From: an uncultured Fibrobacter sp.
Lineage (GTDB): Bacteria; Fibrobacterota; Fibrobacteria; Fibrobacterales; Fibrobacteraceae
NCBI GenBank assembly: GCA_946414025.1
Contig: CAMKMX010000001.1
Location: 1 to 64,000, forward strand
Length of the DNA: 64,000 nt
Direction: 5' to 3'
The notes under the pieces are model-generated. The model did not search any database. It was not told where the DNA came from and saw nothing but the letters and a program-made list of their open reading frames with translations. Positions 15,795 to 24,903 of this stretch are shown one piece after another (the first letter of the stretch is position 1; each line of letters opens with the position of its first letter). A program made the position numbers and the translations under genes.

Positions 15795-15800
15795 TATATT
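15795..15800 (+). promoter_or_regulatory. -10 box retained in front of the SMR relic
   Basis: TATATT leaves 6 nt to the ACG at 15807 where the ATG is expected, the same spacing as for the acetyltransferase and Fic genes. Confidence 0.4.
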
Positions 15801-15806
15801 CTCCCT

Positions 15807-15962
15807 ACGCTCAACTACGTATTCCTCATCCTCGCCATTGTCGCAGAAGCCGCCGGCACCACGCTCCTCAAGATGTCGGATTTGGGAGCCATCGTGGGGC
15901 TCGTCCTGATTATTTCCGGCGTAGCGGTTCTCAACCTGTTTTCGAAGATGGATATCCACTAG
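15807..15962 (+). pseudogene. SMR (EmrE-type) multidrug transporter relic with internal deletion
   Basis: The frame joins NYVFLILAIVAEAAGTTLLK, the first membrane helix of small multidrug resistance transporters with the essential Glu, directly to GLVLIISGVAVLNLFSK, the usual last helix. About 55 residues holding helices 2 and 3 are missing without loss of frame. The expected initiator is ACG, one change from ATG. Family proteins are about 105 residues; this product would be about 51. I read it as a decayed gene with its promoter still in place. Confidence 0.7.
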
Positions 15963-16025
15963 GTTCATAGGGCAACTTCATTTTTTTGTTTATCTTTATT
16001 AAGACAAACCGAAATGGAGGTTGCT

Positions 16026-17396
16026 ATGACACTCATGATTATCCAGCTTTTAATCGTACTCCTCGCCCTCTACGTGGGTTCCCGTTACGGGAGCCTTGCG
16101 CTCGGAGCCATTTCGGGTATCGGCCTCGCCATTCTCGTTCTAGGCTTTGGCCTGCAGCCGGGCAAGCCGCCTACCGACGTTATCTACATCATCATCGCGG
16201 CGGTGACCTGCGCAGGCATTCTGCAGGCATCGGGCGGCATGGATTGGCTGATCCAGATTGCGGAGCGCCTGTTGCGCAAGCATCCGAACCACATCACGAT
16301 TTTGGCTCCACTCTGCACGTTCTTCCTCACGGTTCTCGTGGGCACCGGCCATGTGGTGTACACCCTCATGCCGATTATCTGCGACATCTCGCTTAAGAAG
16401 GGAATTCGCCCGGAACGCCCCTGCGGCGTGGCCTCCGTCGCATCGCAGGTCGGTATCACCTGCTCGCCCATTGCAGCAGCCGTCGCCTCGTTCGTGATTA
16501 TCTCAAACGCAAACGGATTCAACATCAATAATCTGCAGGTCATCGCGATTACGATTCCCGCGTGCCTTTGCGGCCTCATGGCCGCGGCAGCCGTCTCATA
16601 CAAGCGCGGGCTCGACCTCGATAAGGACCCGGCATTCCAGGCCCGCCTCAAGGACCCGCAGATGAAGGAATACATGTACGGGAATACCGCTTCCGTGCTC
16701 GACAAGGAAGTCTCCAAGGAAGCGAAGCGCGCCGTGTTCATTTTCCTCGGTGCTCTCGCCGTCATCGTATTCTTCTCCATTATGCAAATTGCGGGCCACG
16801 ACATTCGTCCCAAGTTCCCTACAGGTAAAGTAATTGATGGCGTGGCGCAAATGAAGCCGCTCGCCATGAACATCATCATCCAAATTGTGATGATTGCTGC
16901 GGCCGCGTTCATGGTTATTTTCTGCAAGGCAGCCCCCAAGAAGGCCGTGGCAGGCGCCGTGTGGCAGAGCGGCATGGTGGCCGTCGTCGCCATTTACGGA
17001 ATCGCATGGCTTGCCGACACCTACTTCGCGAACTACATGGACGTGATGCAGGGCGGTCTCAAAAACATCGTGCAACATTACCCATGGGCAATTGCGTTTG
17101 CGTTCTTCGCGGTGAGTGTGCTCATCAACTCGCAGGGCGCGGTGGTGGTCGCCATGCTCCCGCTCGCCTATAGCCTCGGCATCGAAGGCCCTGTGCTCCT
17201 GGGCGTGTTACCGAGCGTGTACGGGTATTTCTTTATCCCGAACTACCCCTCGGACATTGCGACCGTGAACTTCGACCGCTCGGGCACAACCGTCATCGGC
17301 AAGTATCTATTGAACCACAGTTTCATGCGCCCAGGCTTGGTGAGCGTCATCGTCTCGACAATCGTGGGCACACTGCTCGTAAAAGTATTCTACTAG
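16026..17396 (+). CDS. Anaerobic C4-dicarboxylate transporter, DcuA/DcuB family
   Basis: 456 residues, strongly hydrophobic with 11-12 membrane segments, beginning MTLMIIQLLIVLLALYVGSR. The start is the ATG at 16026, since the ATG at 16014 is part of the sequence ATGGAGG that supplies the Shine-Dalgarno. DcuA/DcuB exchange fumarate, succinate, malate or aspartate across the inner membrane during anaerobic growth. In a succinate-producing fermenter an efflux role is plausible (inference). Conserved GTGHVVYTLMPII and YPSDIATVNFDRSGTT match the family. A terminator follows the stop codon. Confidence 0.93.
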   Translation: MTLMIIQLLIVLLALYVGSRYGSLALGAISGIGLAILVLGFGLQPGKPPTDVIYIIIAAVTCAGILQASGGMDWLIQIAERLLRKHPNHITILAPLCTFFLTVLVGTGHVVYTLMPIICDISLKKGIRPERPCGVASVASQVGITCSPIAAAVASFVIISNANGFNINNLQVIAITIPACLCGLMAAAAVSYKRGLDLDKDPAFQARLKDPQMKEYMYGNTASVLDKEVSKEAKRAVFIFLGALAVIVFFSIMQIAGHDIRPKFPTGKVIDGVAQMKPLAMNIIIQIVMIAAAAFMVIFCKAAPKKAVAGAVWQSGMVAVVAIYGIAWLADTYFANYMDVMQGGLKNIVQHYPWAIAFAFFAVSVLINSQGAVVVAMLPLAYSLGIEGPVLLGVLPSVYGYFFIPNYPSDIATVNFDRSGTTVIGKYLLNHSFMRPGLVSVIVSTIVGTLLVKVFY

Positions 17397-17413
17397 GCTT
17401 ACAGAGCCTTTTT
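17395..17413 (+). terminator. Terminator of the dcu gene
   Basis: AGGCT-tacag-AGCCT followed by TTTT, overlapping the stop codon. The stem is only 5 bp. Confidence 0.45.
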
Positions 17414-17440
17414 GTAACACGGATTATCTTCATAATCCCA

Positions 17441-18208
17441 TTAGTAAGCTGCACCCATACATTTCATAGCAAGTCCCATGATAATCATCTGGAAAGCTTC
17501 GCTATTTTTCACGGAAGCGGCCACAAGGGCCCTGAGGGTATATTCTTTTTCAAGAGTTTTCAAAAAGCACTGCCCCACCGACTTGGGCACGCCATTTTCG
17601 TTCAAAAGTTTCAGAAGGTTCTTCTCCACATCGGGAGAATACCCCTCGGGCGTGCACTCGATAATGTAATCTGCGCCCCACACATTGGAAGCTCCAGGAG
17701 CTCCCTCTTCCTTGACCATCTTCGCAAAGCGATCGAAATCCCCCACCACACGGTCGTAGGCGCAGCCGCACACGCTGTTGGCCATCTTTTCGCCAAAAAC
17801 CGCCTTCGCTTCGGGAGCGCACCCCTTGACAAAATCCTTCTTGGGCAAGTCCTTCTTTATGGCACTAAAGAGCAACCTTATGTCGTCATCTGAAATTTCC
17901 CCGGAGCCCTCGGCCAAGGCATCGCCCACATCGTCGCTAGCCAAGACGCAACCCGTAGCGGCACTCATCATAAAGGAAATGAATTCCATATCTCCATTCC
18001 CTTCCTGCATATCGGCATTGTAAGCCAGATAGACCTTCTCGCTATATTTTCCCTGCAATTGGTCCAGCACGCAAAGGCACTCCTTCTCGTTAGCCTCTCG
18101 GGTGCAATCTTTCAAGAATAAGCTCCGGGTGGCCTGGGAATAATCTGTGGCCTGTGCCATAGTGGCAAAGGCGAGAAGCCCAAGAAAGATGTTCCGAAAG
18201 TAATGCAT
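17441..18208 (-). CDS. Secreted cysteine-rich hypothetical protein
   Basis: 255 residues with a signal peptide (cleavage likely after MAQA, about residue 20). The mature part shows two similar cysteine patterns: DCTREANEKECLCVLDQL near residue 35 and GCAPEAK...SVCGCAYDRV near 130, that is C-x(n)-C-x-C, suggesting a repeated disulfide-bonded helical unit. A further Cys pair lies in the last third. No family recognised. Immediately downstream (2 bp) of the acyltransferase gene and likely cotranscribed. Confidence 0.65.
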   Translation of the reverse strand: MHYFRNIFLGLLAFATMAQATDYSQATRSLFLKDCTREANEKECLCVLDQLQGKYSEKVYLAYNADMQEGNGDMEFISFMMSAATGCVLASDDVGDALAEGSGEISDDDIRLLFSAIKKDLPKKDFVKGCAPEAKAVFGEKMANSVCGCAYDRVVGDFDRFAKMVKEEGAPGASNVWGADYIIECTPEGYSPDVEKNLLKLLNENGVPKSVGQCFLKTLEKEYTLRALVAASVKNSEAFQMIIMGLAMKCMGAAY

Positions 18209-18210
18209 AA

Positions 18211-19278
18211 TTATGTTTTCTCGCTAAAGAAGATTTTCTTCCCGATACGTGCGCAAGGCCTCTCTACGACATGGTGCAAAACCACAGCCATCAGGCCGCA
18301 AAGCACAACCGAAATCACAATCCTTAGAACGTTATTCTGAATTCCGCCTGCAGAAAAAATCCAATTCTCTATTTGGGTATTGAAGGTCTGCACCAAAAAG
18401 AACGCATAAGTCACCGCGCTCATATACCGCAAAACAGCAGAGTCCTGCAACTTCGGAGATTTAAGCCTCGCAAGCGTCAATACCATGCACGCAAAAACAG
18501 GAACGGCAACCCAGTCGTAAAGCATGTAGTTTCCCACAGAAAAATGGAAATGCACACCGGCACTCACCAGCCCGACAAGGGCAATCAGCTCTACGAAAAA
18601 CGCTTTCCAGGTACCCCAGAATTTTGACTGCACGGGCAAGGAACAAAGCAACACGCCTATAAAAAACTCAAGCCCGCGAAAAAACGGATTGGCGTAGATA
18701 GACTCCGTAGAAAAGGCATGTACCACCAGCGGCGCCCAGAATAAAGCCAGCATGCAAATTCCGAGCGCCACGTATTTTGCGCGGGCACTCATCTGCTTTA
18801 CGGCCTCCTGCATCAGCGGGAATGCCAGGTAGGAAAGCAGCAGGCACGAGATAAACCAGGTGCCGTCATTGTGGCTCACTTCGAACAGCGAAGAAAAAAC
18901 GCTCTGCAGCCCGAGCATTTCCACAGGCAACAACAGCAGATTCTGGACAACACTTTCGCGCCCCAAGAACACCACATACAAAAAGGCCACCACATAGTAC
19001 AGCGGCAAGATTCCCACAATCCGTTTCAAGTAGAATTTTTTCAGGTTCGCCATCTGAATCAAGGGCTGTTCCCTGTAGGTCAAGAACAGCACATAGCCCG
19101 AAAGCATAAAGAAGGCCGACATAAAAATGGCGCCCATGGAAACAAAGCCCGTGAGCACCCCAAAATCACTTCCGTGATGGATATGGCAATGGAAAAGCAA
19201 TACCATCAGGGCCGCAAGAACCCTAAACAGGTCAAGCCCCGCGGCACGTCGCGATATCTTTTCCTTGTCGATAATCAT
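18211..19278 (-). CDS. Acyltransferase 3 family membrane protein
   Basis: 355 residues, about ten membrane helices. The N-terminal GLDLFRVLAALMVLLFHCHI contains the conserved Arg and the His of the acyltransferase 3 (OafA/NodX) family; members acylate cell-surface sugars or other exported molecules. Likely acts on an envelope polysaccharide in the inner membrane (inference). The cysteine-rich secreted protein gene follows after 2 bp. Confidence 0.88.
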   Translation of the reverse strand: MIIDKEKISRRAAGLDLFRVLAALMVLLFHCHIHHGSDFGVLTGFVSMGAIFMSAFFMLSGYVLFLTYREQPLIQMANLKKFYLKRIVGILPLYYVVAFLYVVFLGRESVVQNLLLLPVEMLGLQSVFSSLFEVSHNDGTWFISCLLLSYLAFPLMQEAVKQMSARAKYVALGICMLALFWAPLVVHAFSTESIYANPFFRGLEFFIGVLLCSLPVQSKFWGTWKAFFVELIALVGLVSAGVHFHFSVGNYMLYDWVAVPVFACMVLTLARLKSPKLQDSAVLRYMSAVTYAFFLVQTFNTQIENWIFSAGGIQNNVLRIVISVVLCGLMAVVLHHVVERPCARIGKKIFFSEKT

Positions 19279-19300
19279 TGCCAGCTATTTCATCAATTAC

Positions 19301-19825
19301 TCAATCAATGTTTGAATTTGCCCCATCGGCATTAGCAAAAACTTCTACAAGCCGTTTCAATTCTTCTGGCGTGAGGCCCGTAAAATTCGAAATCATTTCC
19401 AGTTGTTCCTGTGACAAACCTTCCAAAAGTTGGTCAAAGCCAGAGGTAGGCATCCAGATATTCGACCAGCATGTGTACGTCACTTCTTGCTCCATAATCG
19501 TACTGGACAAGGTAGCACCATCCTCGCATTCTTTGGCCAATTCTTCGCCTCCTGGAAGAATGCTCAATTTCGTCTGGAACGACTTGAGTAATTCTCGCTG
19601 TTCCGGAGTCAAATTTTTCGGATCCAAATCCTTTATGACATCAGCAACGCTTGCGCTGCTATTCGTCTTGTCGGTACCATCTTTGCTCGTGCTTGAAGCA
19701 GGCGTATTTTGGCTGGCGCTGGAATCAGGTAATTCCTGAATTTCTGTATCGCTGGATGTGGAACTGTCGCAGCCAGCCATTACAAGCGCCGCTGCAAATG
19801 CGAATACAAGAGCTTTCAGTTTCAT
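19301..19825 (-). CDS. Small hypothetical lipoprotein
   Basis: 174 residues. Signal peptide ends LVMAGC (Cys 19), followed by a Ser/Thr/Asp-rich linker to about residue 65 and a helical C-terminal half containing LTPEQRELLKSFQTKL and LTPEELKRLVEVF, two similar LTPE(Q/E)-led helices. GAGG lies upstream of the ATG. Function unknown. Confidence 0.75.
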   Translation of the reverse strand: MKLKALVFAFAAALVMAGCDSSTSSDTEIQELPDSSASQNTPASSTSKDGTDKTNSSASVADVIKDLDPKNLTPEQRELLKSFQTKLSILPGGEELAKECEDGATLSSTIMEQEVTYTCWSNIWMPTSGFDQLLEGLSQEQLEMISNFTGLTPEELKRLVEVFANADGANSNID

Positions 19826-19881
19826 ACTAAATTACCTCTGTCTTTCAAAACATAACAAAAGAAATGGCGGAACAGCACCGT

Positions 19882-20766
19882 TCATTCTTCTTCCACGCCC
19901 ATAAGGCGCATGGCCGCTTTCCAGGTTTCCTTGTTCTCGAAACTGTCCCGCTTGCCGCCGCCGTAGCGGGCGTGGGCGAATTCTTCTACAAGAGTTTCCC
20001 AGCCTTCTAACTTGCCTTCTTTTACCAGGTTGTCGAGATTGACCGGGTCGGCGGTCGCCATCCCGAATTTACGGGCCACATACCCCTTGCAGATACTTTC
20101 CAGATCCAAGAGCCACTCACGACTGTCGGCGGAATTGACGCGCTGTTTCAAGACCAACATCTGAACGCGCAAGGCCTCGTCGGCCGCATTTCTTGCGGCA
20201 ACGGCCTCACGTGCAGCGGCGCGACGCTTGACACGCCAGAGTCCGGCCAGCAGAACGCAAAGAGCAACAATCGCACCTACCGCAAACGGCAGCGGATTGA
20301 AAGGTTCGTCCACGCGCACATCCACACTTTCACTCCGCAAGTCAAGGGGCTGCCCCACTTGCGTCGGGATTTCGAACTTAAGGGCGGGAATGTGCAGGTT
20401 GCCCGTATCCTGCGCCACAATCTTGTACGTAAAGGTGATGGATGCGATTTCCTTGCCGTCTTTCACCGACCGCGCCGACTCCTGAGACACCCCCAGCTGG
20501 GTTAAACCCTTCGCGTTGGCAGAACCCGTTGGCACTACCAAAAGGGCGCTCCCCTGCACGCTCCAGGAGACCGTCACCGGAAACTCAAAAGTATCACCTA
20601 CAGTAATGGCGGGCAGGCCACCTTCGGGCCCCGCCGTTATTGAAATTCCCAGCTGTTCCGGCGTGGGCATTTCCGGCGCAGCGGCAGAATCCAAAACCGC
20701 AACGGAACTGTCCGTCACGACGGCATCCACACCGCCAGCGCCCATGTTCAAAGAATCGTTTTCCAT
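19882..20766 (-). CDS. BatD-like membrane protein
   Basis: 294 residues: beta-rich N-terminal domain (about 40-155, GDTFEFPVTVSWSVQGSA), one membrane helix (about 160-180, FAVGAIVALCVLLAGLW) and a cytoplasmic helical C-terminus. The arrangement resembles the BatD (oxygen tolerance) proteins, which work with MoxR ATPases and vWA proteins; a MoxR gene is in the window but not adjacent. No cleavable signal is obvious. Homology is weak. Confidence 0.5.
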   Translation of the reverse strand: MENDSLNMGAGGVDAVVTDSSVAVLDSAAAPEMPTPEQLGISITAGPEGGLPAITVGDTFEFPVTVSWSVQGSALLVVPTGSANAKGLTQLGVSQESARSVKDGKEIASITFTYKIVAQDTGNLHIPALKFEIPTQVGQPLDLRSESVDVRVDEPFNPLPFAVGAIVALCVLLAGLWRVKRRAAAREAVAARNAADEALRVQMLVLKQRVNSADSREWLLDLESICKGYVARKFGMATADPVNLDNLVKEGKLEGWETLVEEFAHARYGGGKRDSFENKETWKAAMRLMGVEEE

Positions 20767-20781
20767 ACAGAAAGAATATAC

Positions 20782-20814
20782 AAAAAGAAAAAGGCCCGCC
20801 CGTTTGGGCGAGCC
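20782..20814 (-). terminator. Terminator of the sigma factor gene
   Basis: On the minus strand GGCTCGCCC-aaac-GGGCGGGCC followed by TTTTTCTTTTT, 38 bp after the sigma factor stop codon. Stem of 9 pairs with one G-U. Confidence 0.85.
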
Positions 20815-20851
20815 TCCATGGAGGTAATGAAAACTACTTTATTTATTGCTA

Positions 20852-21664
20852 TTACTTATTAATCGCTGCCAAGAAAGCGTCTTTCTTTTCTTGCAGGAAT
20901 TCCTTGCTGTTGTACTTGCGGATACGGCGAAGCGCCTGGTCACGCAACTGACGGACACGTTCGTGGGAAATGTTCATGGACTCGCCCACTTCGCGAAGCG
21001 TCTGGGGAGCTTCCTGGTTGATACCGAAAATACCGGTAATGACCTTCGCTTCGCGCTCCGGGAGCTGTTCCATCAGGTCGCGGGCGAGGCTTTCTACGCT
21101 CTGGATTTCGGAATCGGCCTCAGGGTTGGAGGCTCCGTTGTCGGGGAGCACTTCGGCGTATGTGGCCTTGGAGTCCGCCTTCAGGGGGCTATCGAAAGAC
21201 ACGCCGCGCTGACCGATCTGGATAAGCTCGCGAATTTCTTCGTTGATTTCTTTACCGCGGCTCTGTTCGTGCAAGGCCTTGCGCACACGCAGGTGCTGGT
21301 TCGCGGGCAAGCGGATCAGGTTACCCTGCTCGTTGATGGCGCGGGTAATGTAGGCCTTGATCCACCACACACCATAACTGATGAACTTGAGGCCGCGGGT
21401 ATGTTCAAAGGACTCGATGGCACGCACTAGGCCCATTGCACCCTCGCTCACCAGGTCCGGCAGCGGAATCGGGCAGCCACGGTACTGGATAGCCACTTTC
21501 AAAACGAAACGCATATTGGCAGAAATCAGTCTCTTTCTAGCAATCTTGTCGCCTTCCTTCGCCTTCTGGAAAAGAATCTGTTCTTCTTCGCGGGAGAGGG
21601 GGGCTGTGCGTCTAATGTCTTCGAGGTATCTTTTTAGGGTTGTATCTGTTGAATCAATATGCAT
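20852..21664 (-). CDS. RNA polymerase sigma-70 factor, RpoD type
   Basis: 270 residues with regions 1.2 to 4.2: YLEDIRRTAPLSREEE (1.2), RKRLISANMRFVLKVA and ESFEHTRGLKFISYGVWWIK (region 2, core and -10 binding), and TLREVGESMNISHERVRQLR (4.2, -35 binding). It lacks region 1.1 and the non-conserved insert, like the short primary sigma factors of the Bacteroidota and Fibrobacterota. Region 2.2 reads GCPIPLPDLVSEGAMGLVRA, near the usual form. It is probably a primary or group 2 factor; I cannot tell which from the window. Followed by a strong terminator. Confidence 0.93.
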   Translation of the reverse strand: MHIDSTDTTLKRYLEDIRRTAPLSREEEQILFQKAKEGDKIARKRLISANMRFVLKVAIQYRGCPIPLPDLVSEGAMGLVRAIESFEHTRGLKFISYGVWWIKAYITRAINEQGNLIRLPANQHLRVRKALHEQSRGKEINEEIRELIQIGQRGVSFDSPLKADSKATYAEVLPDNGASNPEADSEIQSVESLARDLMEQLPEREAKVITGIFGINQEAPQTLREVGESMNISHERVRQLRDQALRRIRKYNSKEFLQEKKDAFLAAINK

Positions 21665-21902
21665 TTCTTTAACCTTGTCTCTCTAAATATCGCTTTTTTT
21701 TGAGCAACTTGTATGCCAAAAGAACAAAATTTTACAACTTGGCAAAAAAACGCCCCTTATCGTCCTTAAATCTTGGTCAAAGATACAAATTTTTGTCACA
21801 AATTTCAAACATTGTCATCTTTTTATTACAAAATTAAGTAAAAATGACGGAATTCGCCCCAAAGTCTCGTAATTCGTTGATACTCCACAAGATACAATTT
21901 CG

Positions 21903-21908
21903 TATATT
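21903..21908 (+). promoter_or_regulatory. -10 box before the methyltransferase gene
   Basis: TATATT leaves only 9 nt to the ATG at 21918 with no Shine-Dalgarno, so the leader would be about 3 nt. It heads the five-gene plus-strand run ending with murI. Confidence 0.4.
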
Positions 21909-21917
21909 TTGCCGGTT

Positions 21918-22697
21918 ATGACAGTAAAAGAACCAGACCAGTCCGTATGGAACCGTTTTTGGAAACAGAAAAACGACATGGACAAGGTGTATCCTTCGTC
22001 TCCGTCGGTGCTGAATACCATCAAGAAGAATTTTAAACTCGAAGGACTCAAGGTGCTGGAAGTTGGTGCCGGCACCGGACGTGACAGTGCCGAGCTTGCC
22101 CGCCTGGGCGCCGACGTGTACGTGTTGGATTTTGCCGAGAACAGCTTGAAGATTGTGGATGGCCTGCGGGCAAAAGACAACCTATACGACAACTTGAAAC
22201 TCGTCCGTGGCGACGCCTTCAAGGCGCCTTTCCCCGACAACACCTTCGACCTGGTTTTCCATCAAGGGCTAGCGGAACATTTCAAGGATTCTCTCCCGCT
22301 CATCAAGGAAAACTTCCGCATCTTGAAGCACGGCGGCCACTGCCTCTGCGACGTACCGCAAACAGTGCACCCCTACACCATCATCAAGCACATCTTGATT
22401 GCCATGGACAAGTGGTTCGCCGGTTGGGAAAAGCAATTCACCATGCCCCAGCTGAAAAAACTCATGACCGACGCAGGTTTTGAATGCGTCTATGAGTACG
22501 GCGACTGGATGCGCCCGAACCTCTATTACCGAATCCTCCGGGAAATCGGTTTCAAGGTAGGCGTGGAGCTGCCCAAGTATCCGCTGCAGGGAACAGCATA
22601 CCAGAAAGCGAAAGATAAAATTCTGGATTCCCTGGAAACAAACCCGATCATGCACTATACCCAGCTGTGCATAGGAGTCCTGGGCAAAAAGCCCTAG
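21918..22697 (+). CDS. SAM-dependent class I methyltransferase
   Basis: 259 residues from the ATG at 21918; a TTG three codons earlier is less likely. Motif I VLEVGAGTGRDSAELARLG and a following VLDFAENSL give the SAM site of the Rossmann-fold methyltransferases; FDLVFHQGLAEHF is motif IV-like. Substrate unknown. It is followed after 3 bp by a glycosyltransferase and then an LPG-synthase-like membrane protein, so modification of a surface glycan or lipid is a reasonable guess. Confidence 0.88.
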   Translation: MTVKEPDQSVWNRFWKQKNDMDKVYPSSPSVLNTIKKNFKLEGLKVLEVGAGTGRDSAELARLGADVYVLDFAENSLKIVDGLRAKDNLYDNLKLVRGDAFKAPFPDNTFDLVFHQGLAEHFKDSLPLIKENFRILKHGGHCLCDVPQTVHPYTIIKHILIAMDKWFAGWEKQFTMPQLKKLMTDAGFECVYEYGDWMRPNLYYRILREIGFKVGVELPKYPLQGTAYQKAKDKILDSLETNPIMHYTQLCIGVLGKKP

Positions 22698-22700
22698 TCC

Positions 22701-23852
22701 ATGAATATCCTTGTGGTCAATTACCGCGACCGGCTGCACCCTGCCGCAGGGGGCGCCGAAAAGCACCTGCACCGTATCTTTTCACAACTGGTAGATGCGG
22801 GCCACAAGGTCGTACTTTTTACGACGGCATTTGCTGGCTGCAAAAGTCGTGAAACCGTCGATGGAATCGAAGTCGTCCGCAAAGGTGGCGACATGCTGTT
22901 CCAGCTTACTGTCGCCATGAACATCCGTAAGCTGGACCGGGAATTCAATTTTGACGTGGTGGTAGAAGACCTGAACAAGCTTCCGCTATATATGCCGTTC
23001 TGGATTAAAAAACCGGTGGTGGTGCAGATGCACCATCTGTGGCGCAGCTCTATTTTCCACGAGACGTTTTTCCCGGTAGCAGCCGTGGTATGGGCTTTTG
23101 AACGGACCATTCCCTGGTTCTACCGCAAACAGCCGTTTATCGTGGTAAGTCCAAGCACCAGGCACGAGCTTAAGGAAATCGGAATTGACGGCAAGCGCAT
23201 TTCTGTAATTTACAACGGCTCCGACAGCAAAGGTACTCTCGATCCATCAATAGAAGTGCCGCCACCAGAAGCCGAGGGTCTGCCCTACTTCTTGTGGCTT
23301 TCCCGCGTTCATCGCTACAAAGGAATCTGGACGGCGCTGGAGGCCTTTGAAAAATTTGCGTGGAAGCACCCGGACATCAAGCTTTTGGTGGCCGGAGACG
23401 GACCGCTCCTGAAAAAGATCCCCGCCTGGCTAAAACAGCGCAATCTTGAAAATCGCGTGGTGCTTCTGGGATATGTCAGTCCTTCCAAGAAACAGCAGCT
23501 GCTTCGTCACGCCGTGGCACTGTTGCAGACCAGCTTCAAGGAGGGCTGGGGCCTTACCGTCGTAGAGGCGGCAAAGCTTGGCACTACCACTATTGCAAGC
23601 GATGTGCCGGGACTTCGCGACAGCGTCAAGAACGGCGAAACCGGTCTTTTGTTCCCCATGGGAGATGCCCACACCTGCACCATGGAAATGGAGCGGCTCT
23701 ACGGTGACGACGAGCTGCGCTCCAGGCTTTCGCAAGAAGCCCGTATCTACGCAGACGAATTCCGCTGGGATACTGCTGCCGACCTGACGTTCAACCTGCT
23801 GCAAGATACCGTCATCCGTCATCGGGTGGCCGAAGGGGGATCCGATGAATAG
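22701..23852 (+). CDS. Glycosyltransferase family 4 protein
   Basis: 383 residues, GT-B fold. The N-terminal acceptor domain contains HPAAGGAEKHLHRIF (Gly-rich loop of GT4 enzymes) and the C-terminal donor domain contains LLVAGDGPLLKK and FKEGWGLTVVEAAKLG, the EX7E-type nucleotide-sugar site. Sugar and acceptor unknown. Its 3' end overlaps the next gene by 8 bp, so coupled translation is likely. Confidence 0.92.
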   Translation: MNILVVNYRDRLHPAAGGAEKHLHRIFSQLVDAGHKVVLFTTAFAGCKSRETVDGIEVVRKGGDMLFQLTVAMNIRKLDREFNFDVVVEDLNKLPLYMPFWIKKPVVVQMHHLWRSSIFHETFFPVAAVVWAFERTIPWFYRKQPFIVVSPSTRHELKEIGIDGKRISVIYNGSDSKGTLDPSIEVPPPEAEGLPYFLWLSRVHRYKGIWTALEAFEKFAWKHPDIKLLVAGDGPLLKKIPAWLKQRNLENRVVLLGYVSPSKKQQLLRHAVALLQTSFKEGWGLTVVEAAKLGTTTIASDVPGLRDSVKNGETGLLFPMGDAHTCTMEMERLYGDDELRSRLSQEARIYADEFRWDTAADLTFNLLQDTVIRHRVAEGGSDE

Positions 23853-24843
23853 CCGTCTGAAGTCTTCCCTGATTTTTTTGCTGAAGTTGGTGGTGACCAT
23901 CGTCCCTGCATATTTTGTCTGCAGGAACATCGTGATGGACCCGGAGTGGAGCGTAGATGACCTTTACCAGCTTTTCGATGCCAAGAGCCTCTGGCCCTTG
24001 CTTGCGGCCATCCTTTGCCTTGCGGCGTCCAACTTTACGGCATGCCTCCAGTGGAAACTCCTGCTAGAAAAGCAGAACGTGAATCTCAGGTACGGCCACT
24101 TGCTGAAGCTTTACTACGTAGGCCTCTTCTTCAACAACTTTATGCCCGGAAACGTAGGCGGCGACGCCAAGAAAATTTACGATATCCGTATGCAGGGCGG
24201 TCAAGACACCGTAGGTGCCGGCCTCACCGCCACCTTCTTCGACAGGCTTTTCGGTCTTTTCTTCATTACGCTGTTCGCCTTGGCAGTAGGACTTTTGTTC
24301 TTTATGCACGACGAGGCCCAGCGGGCATTCATGTGGCCGTCGCTCTGGATCTTTTTGGGATTCTGCGCCCTGTTCGCCTCCCTGTTCAGCCGTAGGCTGG
24401 GCAGACTCCTGTGCAAAATCCTGGAAAAGATTTTCCCCGCCAAAATCAATAGCCGACTAATCCACATGTTCGAGCGATTCCAGCAGTTTCGCTCGGCAAA
24501 GTTGTGGGCCCGCATCAGCGGACTTTCGGCGGTCACCCAGGCCCTCCGCATTCTGGTACACTTTTTCTGCGGTATTGCCGTCGGCGTGGAACTTTCTATC
24601 TCCTGGTATTTCTACTACATCCCGCTGGTAGCTATCGTAAGCGCCCTGCCTATTTCTATCGGCGGGTTCGGCCCTAGGGAACTGCTCGCCCAGTCCCTGT
24701 TTGCCCGCGCCGGAGTGCCCGGTCTCGAATCAGTGGTAATCCAGCTGCTGGCCTATTTTGTAAGTTTGTTGTTGAGTCTGTTCGGAGGCTTCGCCTTTTT
24801 ACTGGGCGGCCATTCGAATGTTTCGGACAAGGAAACCACCTAG
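23845..24843 (+). CDS. LPG synthase transmembrane-region family protein (UPF0104-like)
   Basis: 332 residues, about eight membrane segments. GNVGGDAKKIYD and SIGGFGPRELLAQSLF are the two conserved glycine-rich signatures of the UPF0104/AglD/MprF-N family, often called flippase-like. Such proteins accompany glycosyltransferases and are thought to move lipid-linked substrates or modify lipids. The overlap with the GT4 gene supports a joint role. Confidence 0.85.
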   Translation: MNSRLKSSLIFLLKLVVTIVPAYFVCRNIVMDPEWSVDDLYQLFDAKSLWPLLAAILCLAASNFTACLQWKLLLEKQNVNLRYGHLLKLYYVGLFFNNFMPGNVGGDAKKIYDIRMQGGQDTVGAGLTATFFDRLFGLFFITLFALAVGLLFFMHDEAQRAFMWPSLWIFLGFCALFASLFSRRLGRLLCKILEKIFPAKINSRLIHMFERFQQFRSAKLWARISGLSAVTQALRILVHFFCGIAVGVELSISWYFYYIPLVAIVSALPISIGGFGPRELLAQSLFARAGVPGLESVVIQLLAYFVSLLLSLFGGFAFLLGGHSNVSDKETT

Positions 24844-24903
24844 TCCCTTTTCCATATCCCGCAGGCGCAAATTTCGGGGCGCCGCATTCCACAACGGTAA
24901 CCT

